The notes under the pieces: generated by a model
Database searches by the model: none
The model's input: the letters and a program-made list of their open reading frames with translations, nothing else
What the model was told of the DNA's origin: nothing
NCBI GenBank assembly: GCA_011526395.1
Contig: WTHW01000158.1
Location: forward strand, 1-14,995
Direction of reading: 5' to 3'
Length of the DNA stretch: 14,995 nucleotides
Source: Alphaproteobacteria bacterium
GTDB taxonomy: Bacteria; Pseudomonadota; Alphaproteobacteria; Puniceispirillales; Puniceispirillaceae
In this document: positions 1 through 8,468 of the stretch, one piece after another
Numbering within the stretch: the stretch's first letter is position 1
How the letters are laid out: the number at the start of each line of letters is the position of its first letter
Program-made: the position numbers and the translations under genes

Positions 1-9
1 AAGAGACAG
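1..9 (+). other. Probable residual Nextera/Tn5 mosaic-end adapter at contig edge
   Basis: The first nine bases, AAGAGACAG, equal the last nine bases of the Tn5/Nextera mosaic end AGATGTGTATAAGAGACAG. They have the orientation expected of adapter followed by insert. Read on the minus strand they encode Leu-Ser-Leu at the end of the partial CoaX, where the family has the near-invariant Gly-Ala-Asp(-Arg) after Pro-x-(Glu/Gln)-Val. Both observations place the join between positions 9 and 10. A nine-base match could be chance, but match, orientation, edge position and loss of homology coincide. These bases are best treated as non-genomic. Confidence 0.85.
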
Positions 10-330
10 AACTTGTGTTGGCATATCAATATCCACGCTCACACCCAATTTAATAGCAGGATCGCCAATAATCATAGGTGTGCATACTAGGTGATTTTTC
101 GAAAAACGCACAAGGTGGTCTGTTACAACAGGGACAACTGATGCGATGATTACATCATCAATCATCTTCAATGATAACTCTTTTAGGGACAATAGGTGAC
201 TAAGCCACGCAGTATACTCATCTGCTGTCCGGCCTTGATTGGTTTCAATACGCCACTCACCAAGGCTTGTCTGCCCATCATATAGCGCAAAGACTATATT
301 TGTATTTCCGCAATCAATTGCTAATAGCAT
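1..330 (-). CDS. coaX: Type III pantothenate kinase CoaX, N-terminal part (cut by window edge)
   Basis: This enzyme phosphorylates pantothenate with ATP, the first step of coenzyme A synthesis in the cytoplasm. About 110 codons are visible of a protein usually near 250-260 residues. The ATG at 328-330 starts MLLAIDCGNTN, which holds the family's phosphate-binding motif D-x-G-N-T (Asp6 to Thr10). Further matching stretches are EWRIETNQGRTADEY (about residues 25-39) and IIASVVPVVT (about 62-71), the usual V-x-S-V-V-P segment. The reading ends at PTQV, just before the expected G-A-D-R with the catalytic Asp. The last three codons (1-9) look like adapter, so real coding probably begins at base 10. 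The start lies inside birA, with a 17-base overlap in another frame, suggesting coupled translation. Nothing suggests a pseudogene; the truncation is from the contig end. Confidence 0.93.
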   Translation of the reverse strand, partial: MLLAIDCGNTNIVFALYDGQTSLGEWRIETNQGRTADEYTAWLSHLLSLKELSLKMIDDVIIASVVPVVTDHLVRFSKNHLVCTPMIIGDPAIKLGVSVDIDMPTQVLSL

Positions 331-1078
331 CTATTTGGCCTACTAGATTTACATCGCCTGTTGATAAAGAAATGATGTCACCATTATCATCTTCTATCAA
401 TAAATCACCTTGCTGACTAATCCCTCGCATAATACCAGAGATTTTATTATATCCTTGTGATACCGAAACCCGTTGAGACATAAAAAGCAATTGAGATTTA
501 TATAGGTCAATATGCGAAGAAAAGCCAGCATGCTGCCAGTCTTGATATAGCTGATGAAATTTATTTAAAAATCGTGTTGCCAGTTCTTGCGGTGATATCA
601 GTATATTTGATTGTGCAAATATGTCTGTTGGCGCAAATTTTGCATCTTTCACATGCGGTGCATTTTTAAGATTAACACCGCAACCAATCACTAACAGATC
701 CTGTTTCGCCTCAAGCAAAATACCACTAATTTTTCTATTATCTACCAAGATATCATTTGGCCATTTTAAACCTATCGGCATATGCGGCGTAAGCTGTTTT
801 ATGGCGTCAACGAGTGACAGGGCCGTGACAAATGACAGACTAGGCCATTCTTTTACTGCTCTTTGAGGACGCAATGCCAGTGACAGATACATCCCATCAT
901 CAATGTTTGAAGTCCAGCTGCGCCCATGACGGCCTCTTCCTGCTGTTTGCTGGCGCGCTAATATAGCAATACCTTCTTTTATATCATCTAAACTGAAAAT
1001 GATGTCCGAAGTAGATGTGGCAGTGTCAAAAACAGACAACTGCCACCCATAATCAAATTTTATGATATCTGACTTCAA
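314..1078 (-). CDS. birA: Biotin--[acetyl-CoA-carboxylase] ligase, short form without HTH
   Basis: It activates biotin to biotinyl-AMP and attaches it to the biotin carboxyl carrier protein of acetyl-CoA carboxylase, in the cytoplasm. At 254 residues it has only the catalytic and C-terminal domains. The N-terminal winged-helix domain of E. coli BirA is absent, so it should not act as a biotin-operon repressor. The biotin/ATP-binding loop is GRGRHGRSW at residues 47-55. The second signature, KWPNDIL, is at 105-111, followed by K116-ISGILLE. The start is a TTG at 1076-1078, because no in-frame ATG occurs before residue 63, which lies after the essential glycine-rich loop. No strong Shine-Dalgarno sits close by: AAGGG lies about 14 bases upstream, inside the end of nuoN. 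Initiation may depend on ribosomes finishing nuoN eight bases upstream. The gene is visibly more AT-rich than the nuo genes. Confidence 0.93.
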   Translation of the reverse strand: MKSDIIKFDYGWQLSVFDTATSTSDIIFSLDDIKEGIAILARQQTAGRGRHGRSWTSNIDDGMYLSLALRPQRAVKEWPSLSFVTALSLVDAIKQLTPHMPIGLKWPNDILVDNRKISGILLEAKQDLLVIGCGVNLKNAPHVKDAKFAPTDIFAQSNILISPQELATRFLNKFHQLYQDWQHAGFSSHIDLYKSQLLFMSQRVSVSQGYNKISGIMRGISQQGDLLIEDDNGDIISLSTGDVNLVGQIDAISN

Positions 1079-1086
1079 ATTCGCTA

Positions 1087-2538
1087 CTAAAGCCCTTGTG
1101 CAAACACTGACATAACAGCGAAATCAGCCTGCTCACGGATTGGACCGATAAGGAACACAAACAGCACAATCAATGCAAGGCAAACACCAAGTACCGCGCG
1201 GTTTTGGAAGGCCAAATCATTATCCAGAGCCTGTTCTGGCTCTTGGAAATACATAAGGCGAATGATGCGCAGATAATAAAATGCGCCTACGACAGATGTT
1301 AAAACACCTATAACAGCCAGAGGCACAAGGCCTGCATTAACTGCAGCTAGGAATACATACCATTTACCAAAAAAGCCTGCCAGTGGCGGAATGCCAGCCA
1401 TAGAGAACATGATAATCATCAAGCCAGCAGCCAAAAGAGGATGTGTTGATGACAAGCCGGTCAAATCACTCAATTTTTCAACAGGCTCACCATCACGGCG
1501 CATCAATAGGATGATAGCAAAAGAACCTGCACCCATGATGATATAGGTTGTCATATAAACCATGACGCCAGTCGCACCTTCTGCTGTGCCAGCAGCAAGA
1601 CCGCATAATGCGTATCCCATATGTGCAATTGATGAATAAGCCATCATACGCTTAATATTTGTCTGCATGATGGCGCCCAGTGCACCTACAATCATAGATA
1701 CAACGGCAAGTGCCATAATCACCTGCCCCCACTGGAACGTAATTGAACCAAACGCTCCGTAGGTCACATTCAATATCAAAGCCATAGCTGCTACTTTTGG
1801 CGCAATAGCAAATAAAGCTGTCACAGGCGTTGGCGCTCCTTCATACACATCAGGTGTCCACATATGGAACGGCGCTGCTGAAATTTTGAATGCCAAACCA
1901 GCAAGCAAGAATACCATGCCAACAACCAAGCCCGCTGATGCACCGCCTGATAAGGCAAGGGCTATTTCTGAGAAGTTTGTAGAGCCTGTATAGCCATAGA
2001 TGAATGAAGCACCATACAGCAACATGCCAGAAGATAGCGCACCTAGCAGGAAGTATTTCAGGCCTGCTTCTGATGACTTAACAGATTTAGTTCTCATCGC
2101 GGCAATCACATATAAAGGAAGTGACTGCATCTCAAGACCCATATACAAAGACATAAGGTCGTTTGCTGAAACCATTAACAACATACCAAGAGTGGCAAGC
2201 ATAACGAGAAGGTTATATTCAGGCCTTTCAAGGCCTTCTCCCCATCTGTCTTCAATCATCCATGTTGCTGCCATTGCACCCAACAACACTAGTATTTTCA
2301 TAAAGTGCGTAAGAGCGTTTACGGCAAACAAGTCATTTAAAATAACAGCCGATTGTGGGCCGATTAACCACACAGAGACAAGCGCAAGAGCATAAGATGC
2401 AAGCGTAAAGCGCTTGACGCGTGCACGATTTGCCCGACCTTCACCACCATAAGCAACTATCAAAACCACTAACAAGCTAGCGATCGCAAGAATAGTCTCA
2501 GGCAGAGCAAAATAGAGGCTTTCTAGTGAAAATGTCAT
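1087..2538 (-). CDS. nuoN: NADH-quinone oxidoreductase subunit N
   Basis: NuoN is one of the three antiporter-like proton-pumping membrane subunits of complex I. The 483-residue length is normal and the protein is hydrophobic throughout, with about 14 predicted membrane segments. Family residues are present: Glu136 in GLEMQSLPLYVI, Lys218 in the broken-helix region FKISAAPFHMWTPDVYEGAPTP (217-238), and Lys248 in AIAPKVAAM. The later KRMMAYSSIAHMGY segment, typical of all antiporter-like subunits, is also there. The ATG follows GGGGAG by eight bases and lies 13 bases after the nuoM stop. It is the last complex I gene here; birA starts eight bases after its TAG stop. Confidence 0.98.
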   Translation of the reverse strand: MTFSLESLYFALPETILAIASLLVVLIVAYGGEGRANRARVKRFTLASYALALVSVWLIGPQSAVILNDLFAVNALTHFMKILVLLGAMAATWMIEDRWGEGLERPEYNLLVMLATLGMLLMVSANDLMSLYMGLEMQSLPLYVIAAMRTKSVKSSEAGLKYFLLGALSSGMLLYGASFIYGYTGSTNFSEIALALSGGASAGLVVGMVFLLAGLAFKISAAPFHMWTPDVYEGAPTPVTALFAIAPKVAAMALILNVTYGAFGSITFQWGQVIMALAVVSMIVGALGAIMQTNIKRMMAYSSIAHMGYALCGLAAGTAEGATGVMVYMTTYIIMGAGSFAIILLMRRDGEPVEKLSDLTGLSSTHPLLAAGLMIIMFSMAGIPPLAGFFGKWYVFLAAVNAGLVPLAVIGVLTSVVGAFYYLRIIRLMYFQEPEQALDNDLAFQNRAVLGVCLALIVLFVFLIGPIREQADFAVMSVFAQGL

Positions 2539-2551
2539 TTTCTATACTCCC

Positions 2552-4057
2552 CTATTGAGATGCAAGGGCAATCGTTAGCCCTGATGCAACATCACTTAAC
2601 AAGTCTTTAATCGATACATCCATGATATCAATCAAGGATGATGGATAAACGCCAAACCAAATAACTAAAATGGTTAACGGCACAAAGATAAATGTTTCTC
2701 TGCCCTCAAGGCGCGGCATGTTCAATACAGCGCGTTTTACCGCTTTGCCAAATACAACGCGGCGATAGAGCCAAAGCATATAACAAGCGCCTAAAATCAG
2801 GCCAGTCGCAGAGAAGAATGCAACCCATGGCGCAGCTTGCCAAGCACCGACCAACACCAACATTTCACCTACAAATCCAGAGGTGCCTGGTAAGCCAACT
2901 GAAGCAAGCATCATAAACATAAACCATGCAGCATAACGTGGCATCGTATCTGCAACACCACCATAAGCATCAATATCCCTTGTATGAAGCCTGTCATAAA
3001 CGACACCCACACAGAAGAATAAGGCAGCTGACACAAGGCCGTGGCTGATCATCTGGAACATGGCGCCGGCCACACCTTGTTCATTTAATGAAAAGATGCC
3101 GATTGTCACAAAGCCCATATGTGCCACAGATGAATAAGCGATTAGCTTTTTCATGTCAGACTGTGCCAATGCAACTAACGAAGTATAGATGACCGCAACA
3201 ACAGACAAGAAGAAGATAAATGGCGCAAAATATTCAGATGCTTCAGGGAACATAGGAAGCGAGAAGCGCAAGAAGCCATACCCGCCCATTTTAAGCAACA
3301 CACCTGCCAATATCATTGAACCAGCAGTTGGCGCTTCTACGTGCGCATCTGGAAGCCATGTATGAACCGGCCACATAGGCACTTTGACAGCAAATGAAGC
3401 GAAGAAGCCAAGGAACAGCCATGTTTGCAACGCTGGCGCAAATTCAAATTCAGACAATTTTGGAATATCGGTTGTGCCAACGATATTATACATCGCCAAC
3501 ATACAAACCAACATCAATACTGAGCCAAGCAAAGTATATAAGAAGAACTTAAACGCCGCATAAACGCGTCTTGGACCACCCCAAACACCAATGATTAAAA
3601 ACATTGGTATAAGCACGCCCTCAAAGAACAGATAGAACATTAGCATGTCTAGTGAGGCGAACATGCCAATCATCATTGTCTCAAGAACAAGGAACGCAAT
3701 CATGTAGTCCTTCACACGATGCGTTACAGATTTCCAACTTGCAAGAATTGCAAATGGTGTCAGGAACGTGGATAGCAACACAAATGGCATCGAAATACCA
3801 TCCACACCCATATGATAATGGATGCCTGTACCATCAATCCAATTTGCAAATTCTTCAAATTGATATCCGCTTGCTGAGTTATCGAACCCAAATAACAACA
3901 CAAGCGAGATAACAAATGTAAAACCTGACGTCCATAAAGCGACAAGACGTGCGTTATGTTCTGCGACCGGCCCTGTTGAGCGGATCATCAGCAAAAAGGC
4001 CACACCTAGCAACGGCATAAATGTGACAAGCGATAAAATAGGCCAATTTTCTAACAT
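2552..4057 (-). CDS. nuoM: NADH-quinone oxidoreductase subunit M
   Basis: NuoM is the middle antiporter-like proton-pumping subunit of the complex I membrane arm. It has 501 residues, close to the family norm. Glu146 lies in YLFFEGVLIPMFLIIG and corresponds to the essential buried Glu of helix 5. Lys225 lies in FAVKVPMWPVHTWLPDAHVE, and Lys256 in LLKMGGYGFLRF. The segment KKLIAYSSVAHMGF follows at mid-protein. The start ATG is two bases after the nuoL stop, with GGGGGA about eight bases upstream inside the nuoL end, so the two genes look translationally coupled. Confidence 0.98.
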   Translation of the reverse strand: MLENWPILSLVTFMPLLGVAFLLMIRSTGPVAEHNARLVALWTSGFTFVISLVLLFGFDNSASGYQFEEFANWIDGTGIHYHMGVDGISMPFVLLSTFLTPFAILASWKSVTHRVKDYMIAFLVLETMMIGMFASLDMLMFYLFFEGVLIPMFLIIGVWGGPRRVYAAFKFFLYTLLGSVLMLVCMLAMYNIVGTTDIPKLSEFEFAPALQTWLFLGFFASFAVKVPMWPVHTWLPDAHVEAPTAGSMILAGVLLKMGGYGFLRFSLPMFPEASEYFAPFIFFLSVVAVIYTSLVALAQSDMKKLIAYSSVAHMGFVTIGIFSLNEQGVAGAMFQMISHGLVSAALFFCVGVVYDRLHTRDIDAYGGVADTMPRYAAWFMFMMLASVGLPGTSGFVGEMLVLVGAWQAAPWVAFFSATGLILGACYMLWLYRRVVFGKAVKRAVLNMPRLEGRETFIFVPLTILVIWFGVYPSSLIDIMDVSIKDLLSDVASGLTIALASQ

Positions 4058-4059
4058 GC

Positions 4060-5994
4060 CTATTGTCCCCCAAACCCGCTAAAATACCATGAGAGTAAAA
4101 CAACAATGCCAATCATCATTGCGAAGGCATAGTGATAAACATAGCCAGACTGCAACCTAGATGACAGTTGCGATATACGAAGCACGAGCGCTGTTAACCC
4201 ATCAGGTCCATATCCATCAATCGTGTCTTTATCACCGCGTTGCCACAGTAATCCACCTATTCTAACAGCTGGCTTTACGAAGATGGCATCATATAATTCA
4301 TCAAAATACCACTTCCGGAAGAAGAAATTGTGGATAGGCGCAAAACGCTTTGCAACAGCAGATGGTATTGATGGCACAAATGTATAAGCCACATAGGCCA
4401 GAGCCACGCCTGATGCCGCCAAAATGATCGGTAACAGCTTCACCCATGTTGGCACATGATGCGCATGTTCCATCGCCTGATGTGTTGGCAGAATGAAAAT
4501 TGAATCGCCCCAGAATTGTTGCCAATCATAGCCAACAAATAAATCATATCCAAGGAAACCGGCAAAAATGGCGCCTAGAGCCAATGGCACAAGCGGCAAC
4601 AACATCACCTTTGGAGATTCATGAATATGAGACATCACCTCTGCGCTTGCACGTGGTGTGCCATGGAATGCCAATATTAGCAATCGCCAGCTATAGAAAG
4701 CTGTTAGCAACGCGGCTAGGCAACCAAGCCAAAATGCCAGCATCCCTACACCAGAATGTGCCGCATATGCAGCTTCCAAAATCATATCTTTAGAATAAAA
4801 ACCAGCAAAGAATGGGAAGCCAGCAAGCGCAAGCGAGCCAATCCACATCATCGCATAAGTCACAGGAACATGCTTACGAATACCGCCCATGTTGCGAAGA
4901 TCTTGCTCGTCAGACAAAGCATGAATAACAGAGCCAGCACCTAAGAATAGGAGCGCTTTGAAAAAGGCGTGCGTTGTAAGATGGAACATCGCTGCTGGAT
5001 AGGCTGATACGCCTGCGGCAAAGAACATGTAGCCTAGCTGTGAGCAGGTTGAATAAGCGATGACACGCTTAATATCAAATTGCGTCATGCCAACTGTTGC
5101 TGCAAAGATGGCAGTCAAAGCGCCAACGATTGTTATAATATCAAGAGCTACAGGCGCATATTCTATCACAGGTGACAAACGGCATACCATAAACACACCT
5201 GCCGTTACCATCGTAGCAGCGTGAATAAGAGCTGAAACAGGTGTCGGCCCTTCCATCGCATCTGGCAACCAAGTGTGCAGACCCAACTGAGCAGATTTGC
5301 CCATAGCGCCAATAAATAACAGGATAGATGCGAGCTCTAAGGCTGGCATTGACATGCCAAAGAACACAATATCCATCTTAGCGATATCAGCGGCTTGGCC
5401 AAAGATATCATCGAACTGCACAGAGCCGAACAATGCAAATACAGCAAGGATACCAAGCGCAAATCCAAAATCACCAACGCGGTTCACAACAAATGCCTTC
5501 ATGGCCGCTGTATGCGCTGATTCTTTGTGATACCAGAACCCAATCAGAAGGTAAGATGCAACACCCACACCTTCCCAACCGAAGAACAGCTGAACAAGAT
5601 TGTCGGCTGTTACAAGCATTAGCATCGCAAATGTGAACAAGCTCAAATAGGCCATGAATCTGCCGCGGGCCGGGTCATGATGCATATAACCAACAGAGTA
5701 GATATGCACACAAGATGAAACACTTGTTACAACAATCAGCATAACAGCTGTTAGTGTATCAAAACGAAGTGCCCATGAAGCATCAAAATCGCCAGAGACA
5801 ATCCACCGAGCAATCGTGATGGTTTGTGTATTGCCACTAATCGCGATCTCGTAGAAAGCGACGAGTGACAATAAAAACGAGCCGACAACAGCAGAAATTG
5901 CCATAGCGGCTGATGCTTGATGCCTATGACTAAGCGAAAAGTAACCTGCTAGAATCGCACCTAGCAAAGGAAGAAAAACAATTGCGTGATACAT
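4060..5994 (-). CDS. nuoL: NADH-quinone oxidoreductase subunit L
   Basis: NuoL is the distal and largest antiporter-like subunit of complex I, with the long lateral helix running along the membrane arm. It has 644 residues. Key residues are Glu141 in FFGWEGVGVASYLLIGFW and Lys233 in AMGKSAQLGLHTWLPDAMEG, followed by PTPVSALIHAATMVTAGVF. The motif KRVIAYSTCSQLGYM lies further on. The C-terminal part (about residues 540-644) carries FFRKWYFDELYDAIF, typical of the region leading into the lateral helix, then a final hydrophobic helix. The start is ATG with AGGGG six bases upstream, overlapping the nuoK stop; the gap to nuoK is nine bases. Confidence 0.98.
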   Translation of the reverse strand: MYHAIVFLPLLGAILAGYFSLSHRHQASAAMAISAVVGSFLLSLVAFYEIAISGNTQTITIARWIVSGDFDASWALRFDTLTAVMLIVVTSVSSCVHIYSVGYMHHDPARGRFMAYLSLFTFAMLMLVTADNLVQLFFGWEGVGVASYLLIGFWYHKESAHTAAMKAFVVNRVGDFGFALGILAVFALFGSVQFDDIFGQAADIAKMDIVFFGMSMPALELASILLFIGAMGKSAQLGLHTWLPDAMEGPTPVSALIHAATMVTAGVFMVCRLSPVIEYAPVALDIITIVGALTAIFAATVGMTQFDIKRVIAYSTCSQLGYMFFAAGVSAYPAAMFHLTTHAFFKALLFLGAGSVIHALSDEQDLRNMGGIRKHVPVTYAMMWIGSLALAGFPFFAGFYSKDMILEAAYAAHSGVGMLAFWLGCLAALLTAFYSWRLLILAFHGTPRASAEVMSHIHESPKVMLLPLVPLALGAIFAGFLGYDLFVGYDWQQFWGDSIFILPTHQAMEHAHHVPTWVKLLPIILAASGVALAYVAYTFVPSIPSAVAKRFAPIHNFFFRKWYFDELYDAIFVKPAVRIGGLLWQRGDKDTIDGYGPDGLTALVLRISQLSSRLQSGYVYHYAFAMMIGIVVLLSWYFSGFGGQ

Positions 5995-6003
5995 AGCCGA
6001 CCC

Positions 6004-6315
6004 CTAGCCTTTCATCACATTCACATCTTCAATCGCAATCGAGCCACGATTTCTGAAGAATATTACAAGAATAGCAAGACCGATGGCAGCTTCTGCGGCC
6101 GCAACTGTCAGGATAAATAATGAGAATATCTGGCCTGTCAGATCACCAGCATACGCTGAAAATGCTACAAGATTAATATTGACGGACAGCAATATAAGCT
6201 CAATCGACATCAAAATAGTAATCACATTCTTACGATTGATAAAAATCCCAAAAACGCCAAAGGTGAACAAAATGGCAGCGACTGCCAGATAATGTGCTAA
6301 TGAAATTTCAAGCAT
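6004..6315 (-). CDS. nuoK: NADH-quinone oxidoreductase subunit K
   Basis: NuoK is the small antiporter-related subunit of the complex I membrane arm that relays protons. It has 103 residues and three predicted transmembrane helices. The two buried glutamates essential in E. coli NuoK (Glu36 and Glu72 there) are present as Glu39 in LMSIELILLSVN and Glu75 in VAAAEAAIGLAI. The start ATG immediately follows the nuoJ TAA stop with no spacer. A G-rich stretch (GGGGTGGG) about seven bases upstream, inside nuoJ, can serve as ribosome binding site. Confidence 0.98.
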   Translation of the reverse strand: MLEISLAHYLAVAAILFTFGVFGIFINRKNVITILMSIELILLSVNINLVAFSAYAGDLTGQIFSLFILTVAAAEAAIGLAILVIFFRNRGSIAIEDVNVMKG

Positions 6316-6912
6316 TTATTTTCCCACCCCTTGACCAGTTGGCACAGAGACCACTTCAACGGATTCTTCACGAGTACGGCTATTCTGCACTGTAATCGTT
6401 TGACGTTTCACACCCTCTCGTTTGCGAAGGGTTAGCGTAATTGCACCAATCATCGCAACCAGCAAAATCATGCCAGCTAATTGGAATAGGTAGATATAAT
6501 CAGTGTAAAGCACCAGACCGATGGCGGCTGTATTATGAGGTCCGTCTGATACCGGAATAGAGGTAGCACTTGTTGCCCCTGCAAATACTGTTAGACAAAG
6601 CTCTGCTAGTAACAGGCCACCAACACCCAAACCAAGTGGTAGGTATTTTTGAAAGCCCTCACGCAACTCAGCAAAATTAATATCCAGCATCATCACGACG
6701 AACAAGAATAACACAGCGACAGCACCGACATAAACGACAACAAGCAACATCGCCAAGAATTCGGCGCCTAGCATGACGAACAGACCAGCCGCATTGAAAA
6801 ATGCCAATATCAAAAACAGAACAGAATGAACTGGATTACGAGACGAGATAACCATTAGTCCAGACAGACAGGTTATTGTCGCAAATAGATAGAAGAATAA
6901 GCTTTCAATCAT
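6316..6912 (-). CDS. nuoJ: NADH-quinone oxidoreductase subunit J
   Basis: NuoJ is a membrane-arm subunit of complex I with about five transmembrane helices and 198 residues. The conserved third helix is seen as VVVYVGAVAVLFLFVVMMLD (about 58-77). In other organisms this helix contains a pi-bulge that changes shape between active states, with the conserved Tyr at position 61 here. The preceding SSRNPVHSVLFLILAFFNAAG (about 23-43) is also family-typical. The C-terminal 30-40 residues are polar and poorly conserved, as usual. The ATG is preceded by GGGGGTG at about seven bases and lies 22 bases after the nuoI stop. Confidence 0.97.
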   Translation of the reverse strand: MIESLFFYLFATITCLSGLMVISSRNPVHSVLFLILAFFNAAGLFVMLGAEFLAMLLVVVYVGAVAVLFLFVVMMLDINFAELREGFQKYLPLGLGVGGLLLAELCLTVFAGATSATSIPVSDGPHNTAAIGLVLYTDYIYLFQLAGMILLVAMIGAITLTLRKREGVKRQTITVQNSRTREESVEVVSVPTGQGVGK

Positions 6913-6934
6913 CTTACTTCACCCCCACAAACGC

Positions 6935-7423
6935 TTAGCGCCATTTAGCGTCTGCTGCGAGATTGCGGGCAATCTCAGTTTCCCAACGATCACCGTTAGC
7001 CAACAGCTTATCTTTATCATAATAAAGCTCTTCTCTGGTTTCGGTCGCAAATTCAAAATTTGGACCTTCAACAATGGCGTCTACCGGACAAGCTTCCTGA
7101 CAAAAACCGCAATAGATGCATTTTGTCATATCGATGTCATAACGTGTAGTTCTGCGGCTACCATCTAATCTTGGTTCTGCTTCAATGGTGATAGCTTGAG
7201 CAGGACAGACAGCTTCGCATAATTTACATGCAATGCATCTTTCCTCACCATTTGCATAACGACGAAGCGCGTGTTCACCTCTGAAGCGTGGTGATAAATA
7301 TCCTTTCTCATAAGGATAGTTCAACGTCACCTTTGGCTTGAAAAAATATTTCAGTGTCAAACCTAAGCCTTTTGCCAATTCAAGTAGCAAAAAGGAGCGG
7401 AAAGCGTTCATTACCAATTGCAT
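6935..7423 (-). CDS. nuoI: NADH-quinone oxidoreductase subunit I (2x[4Fe-4S] ferredoxin-type)
   Basis: NuoI carries clusters N6a and N6b, which pass electrons from NuoG towards NuoB at the foot of the peripheral arm. It has 162 residues and an amphipathic N-terminus that contacts the membrane. The first ferredoxin motif uses Cys63, Cys66, Cys69 and Cys73 (CIACKLCEAVCP). The second uses Cys102, Cys105, Cys108 and Cys112 (CIYCGFCQEACP). All eight ligands are intact. The ATG is preceded by GGAG about nine bases upstream and lies 18 bases after nuoH. A second ATG at codon 5 is possible but has no better binding site. Confidence 0.98.
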   Translation of the reverse strand: MQLVMNAFRSFLLLELAKGLGLTLKYFFKPKVTLNYPYEKGYLSPRFRGEHALRRYANGEERCIACKLCEAVCPAQAITIEAEPRLDGSRRTTRYDIDMTKCIYCGFCQEACPVDAIVEGPNFEFATETREELYYDKDKLLANGDRWETEIARNLAADAKWR

Positions 7424-7441
7424 AATATTAAACTCCGTCTC

Positions 7442-8464
7442 TTAGCTCATAAAAGGTGGTAAGTTATCAGTCGCAAGCAAGAAGCCAGCTGTTAGGACAA
7501 CCCAAATCAATGAGAATGGCAGGAAGACCTTCCAACCTAGACGCATCAATTGGTCATAACGATATCTTGGTGTTGTTGCGCGCACCCATAGGAAGACAAA
7601 CAACAAGGCCACAATTTTCAGAATGAACCAAATTGGACCAGGCACCCATGTAAATGGGGCAAAATCGAAAGGTGGAAGCCAGCCGCCTAGGAACAACAAA
7701 GCTGTCATTGCTGACATCAAAATCATGTTGGCATATTCACCAAGGAAAAATAGCGCAAAGCTCATTGAGGAATATTCAACAAAATAACCGGCAACAAGCT
7801 CAGATTCACCTTCTGGCAAGTCAAAAGGAGCTCTGTTCGTTTCAGCCAATGTAGAAATGAAAAACACAATAAACATTGGAAATAGTGGAATAAAGAACCA
7901 CATACCACGCTGTGCTTCAATAATTGCGGATAGATTTAGTGAGCCAACGCACAACAGCACCGTGATAATCACCAATCCCATTGAAACTTCATATGACACC
8001 ATTTGCGCAGCTGAACGGAGCGCGCCAAGGAATGCATATTTAGAGTTTGATGCCCAGCCAGCCATAATAACGCCGTAAACACCCAATGATGAGATTGCAA
8101 AAAGATATAAGATCCCGACATTGATGTCTGCCAGAACGAGCCCTGCATCAAATGGGATAACTGCCCAAGCAACAATCGCTAGAACAAATGTCAAAATAGG
8201 CGCAATCATAAAGACAATTTTATCAGCCCCTGCTGGCAGGATTGTCTCTTTGGCCATCAGCTTTAACGCATCTGCAAATGGCTGGAACATACCAAAAGGA
8301 CCCACAACGTTCGGGCCTTTCCGCAATTGCATAAAACCAATAACACGGCGCTCAGCCAGTGTAAGGTAAGCAACAGCAATTAACAGCGGCACAACGAGAA
8401 GCAAGATCTTGCCAATGATTATAATCAGTTCAAACAACCAACCTTGTGTCAAAAATTCAGGCAT
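7442..8464 (-). CDS. nuoH: NADH-quinone oxidoreductase subunit H
   Basis: NuoH is the membrane subunit that forms much of the quinone cavity and links it to the proton-pumping arm. It has 340 residues and about eight transmembrane helices. The first signature lies at about 38-74 (ERRVIGFMQLRKGPNVVGP and on to KLMAKE). The second is at about 207-245 (AETNRAPFDLPEGESELVAG followed by EYSSMSFALFFLGEY); its acidic loop lines the quinone tunnel. The start ATG is four bases beyond the nuoG stop, with GGAG seven bases upstream inside the nuoG end. Confidence 0.98.
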   Translation of the reverse strand: MPEFLTQGWLFELIIIIGKILLLVVPLLIAVAYLTLAERRVIGFMQLRKGPNVVGPFGMFQPFADALKLMAKETILPAGADKIVFMIAPILTFVLAIVAWAVIPFDAGLVLADINVGILYLFAISSLGVYGVIMAGWASNSKYAFLGALRSAAQMVSYEVSMGLVIITVLLCVGSLNLSAIIEAQRGMWFFIPLFPMFIVFFISTLAETNRAPFDLPEGESELVAGYFVEYSSMSFALFFLGEYANMILMSAMTALLFLGGWLPPFDFAPFTWVPGPIWFILKIVALLFVFLWVRATTPRYRYDQLMRLGWKVFLPFSLIWVVLTAGFLLATDNLPPFMS

Positions 8465-8468
8465 ATTC

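Noticed and set aside
1..12. Frameshift or loss of the catalytic motif in CoaX
   Set aside because: The break coincides exactly with the adapter-like bases, so contamination explains it better than mutation.
2000..2395. 131-codon plus-strand frame inside nuoN
   Set aside because: It lies wholly antisense to a well-conserved gene, has no family features and no binding site; it is a shadow of nuoN codons.
4301..4525. Second minus-strand frame within nuoL
   Set aside because: nuoL is uninterrupted across this region in its own frame, so there is no frameshift and no reason for a nested gene.
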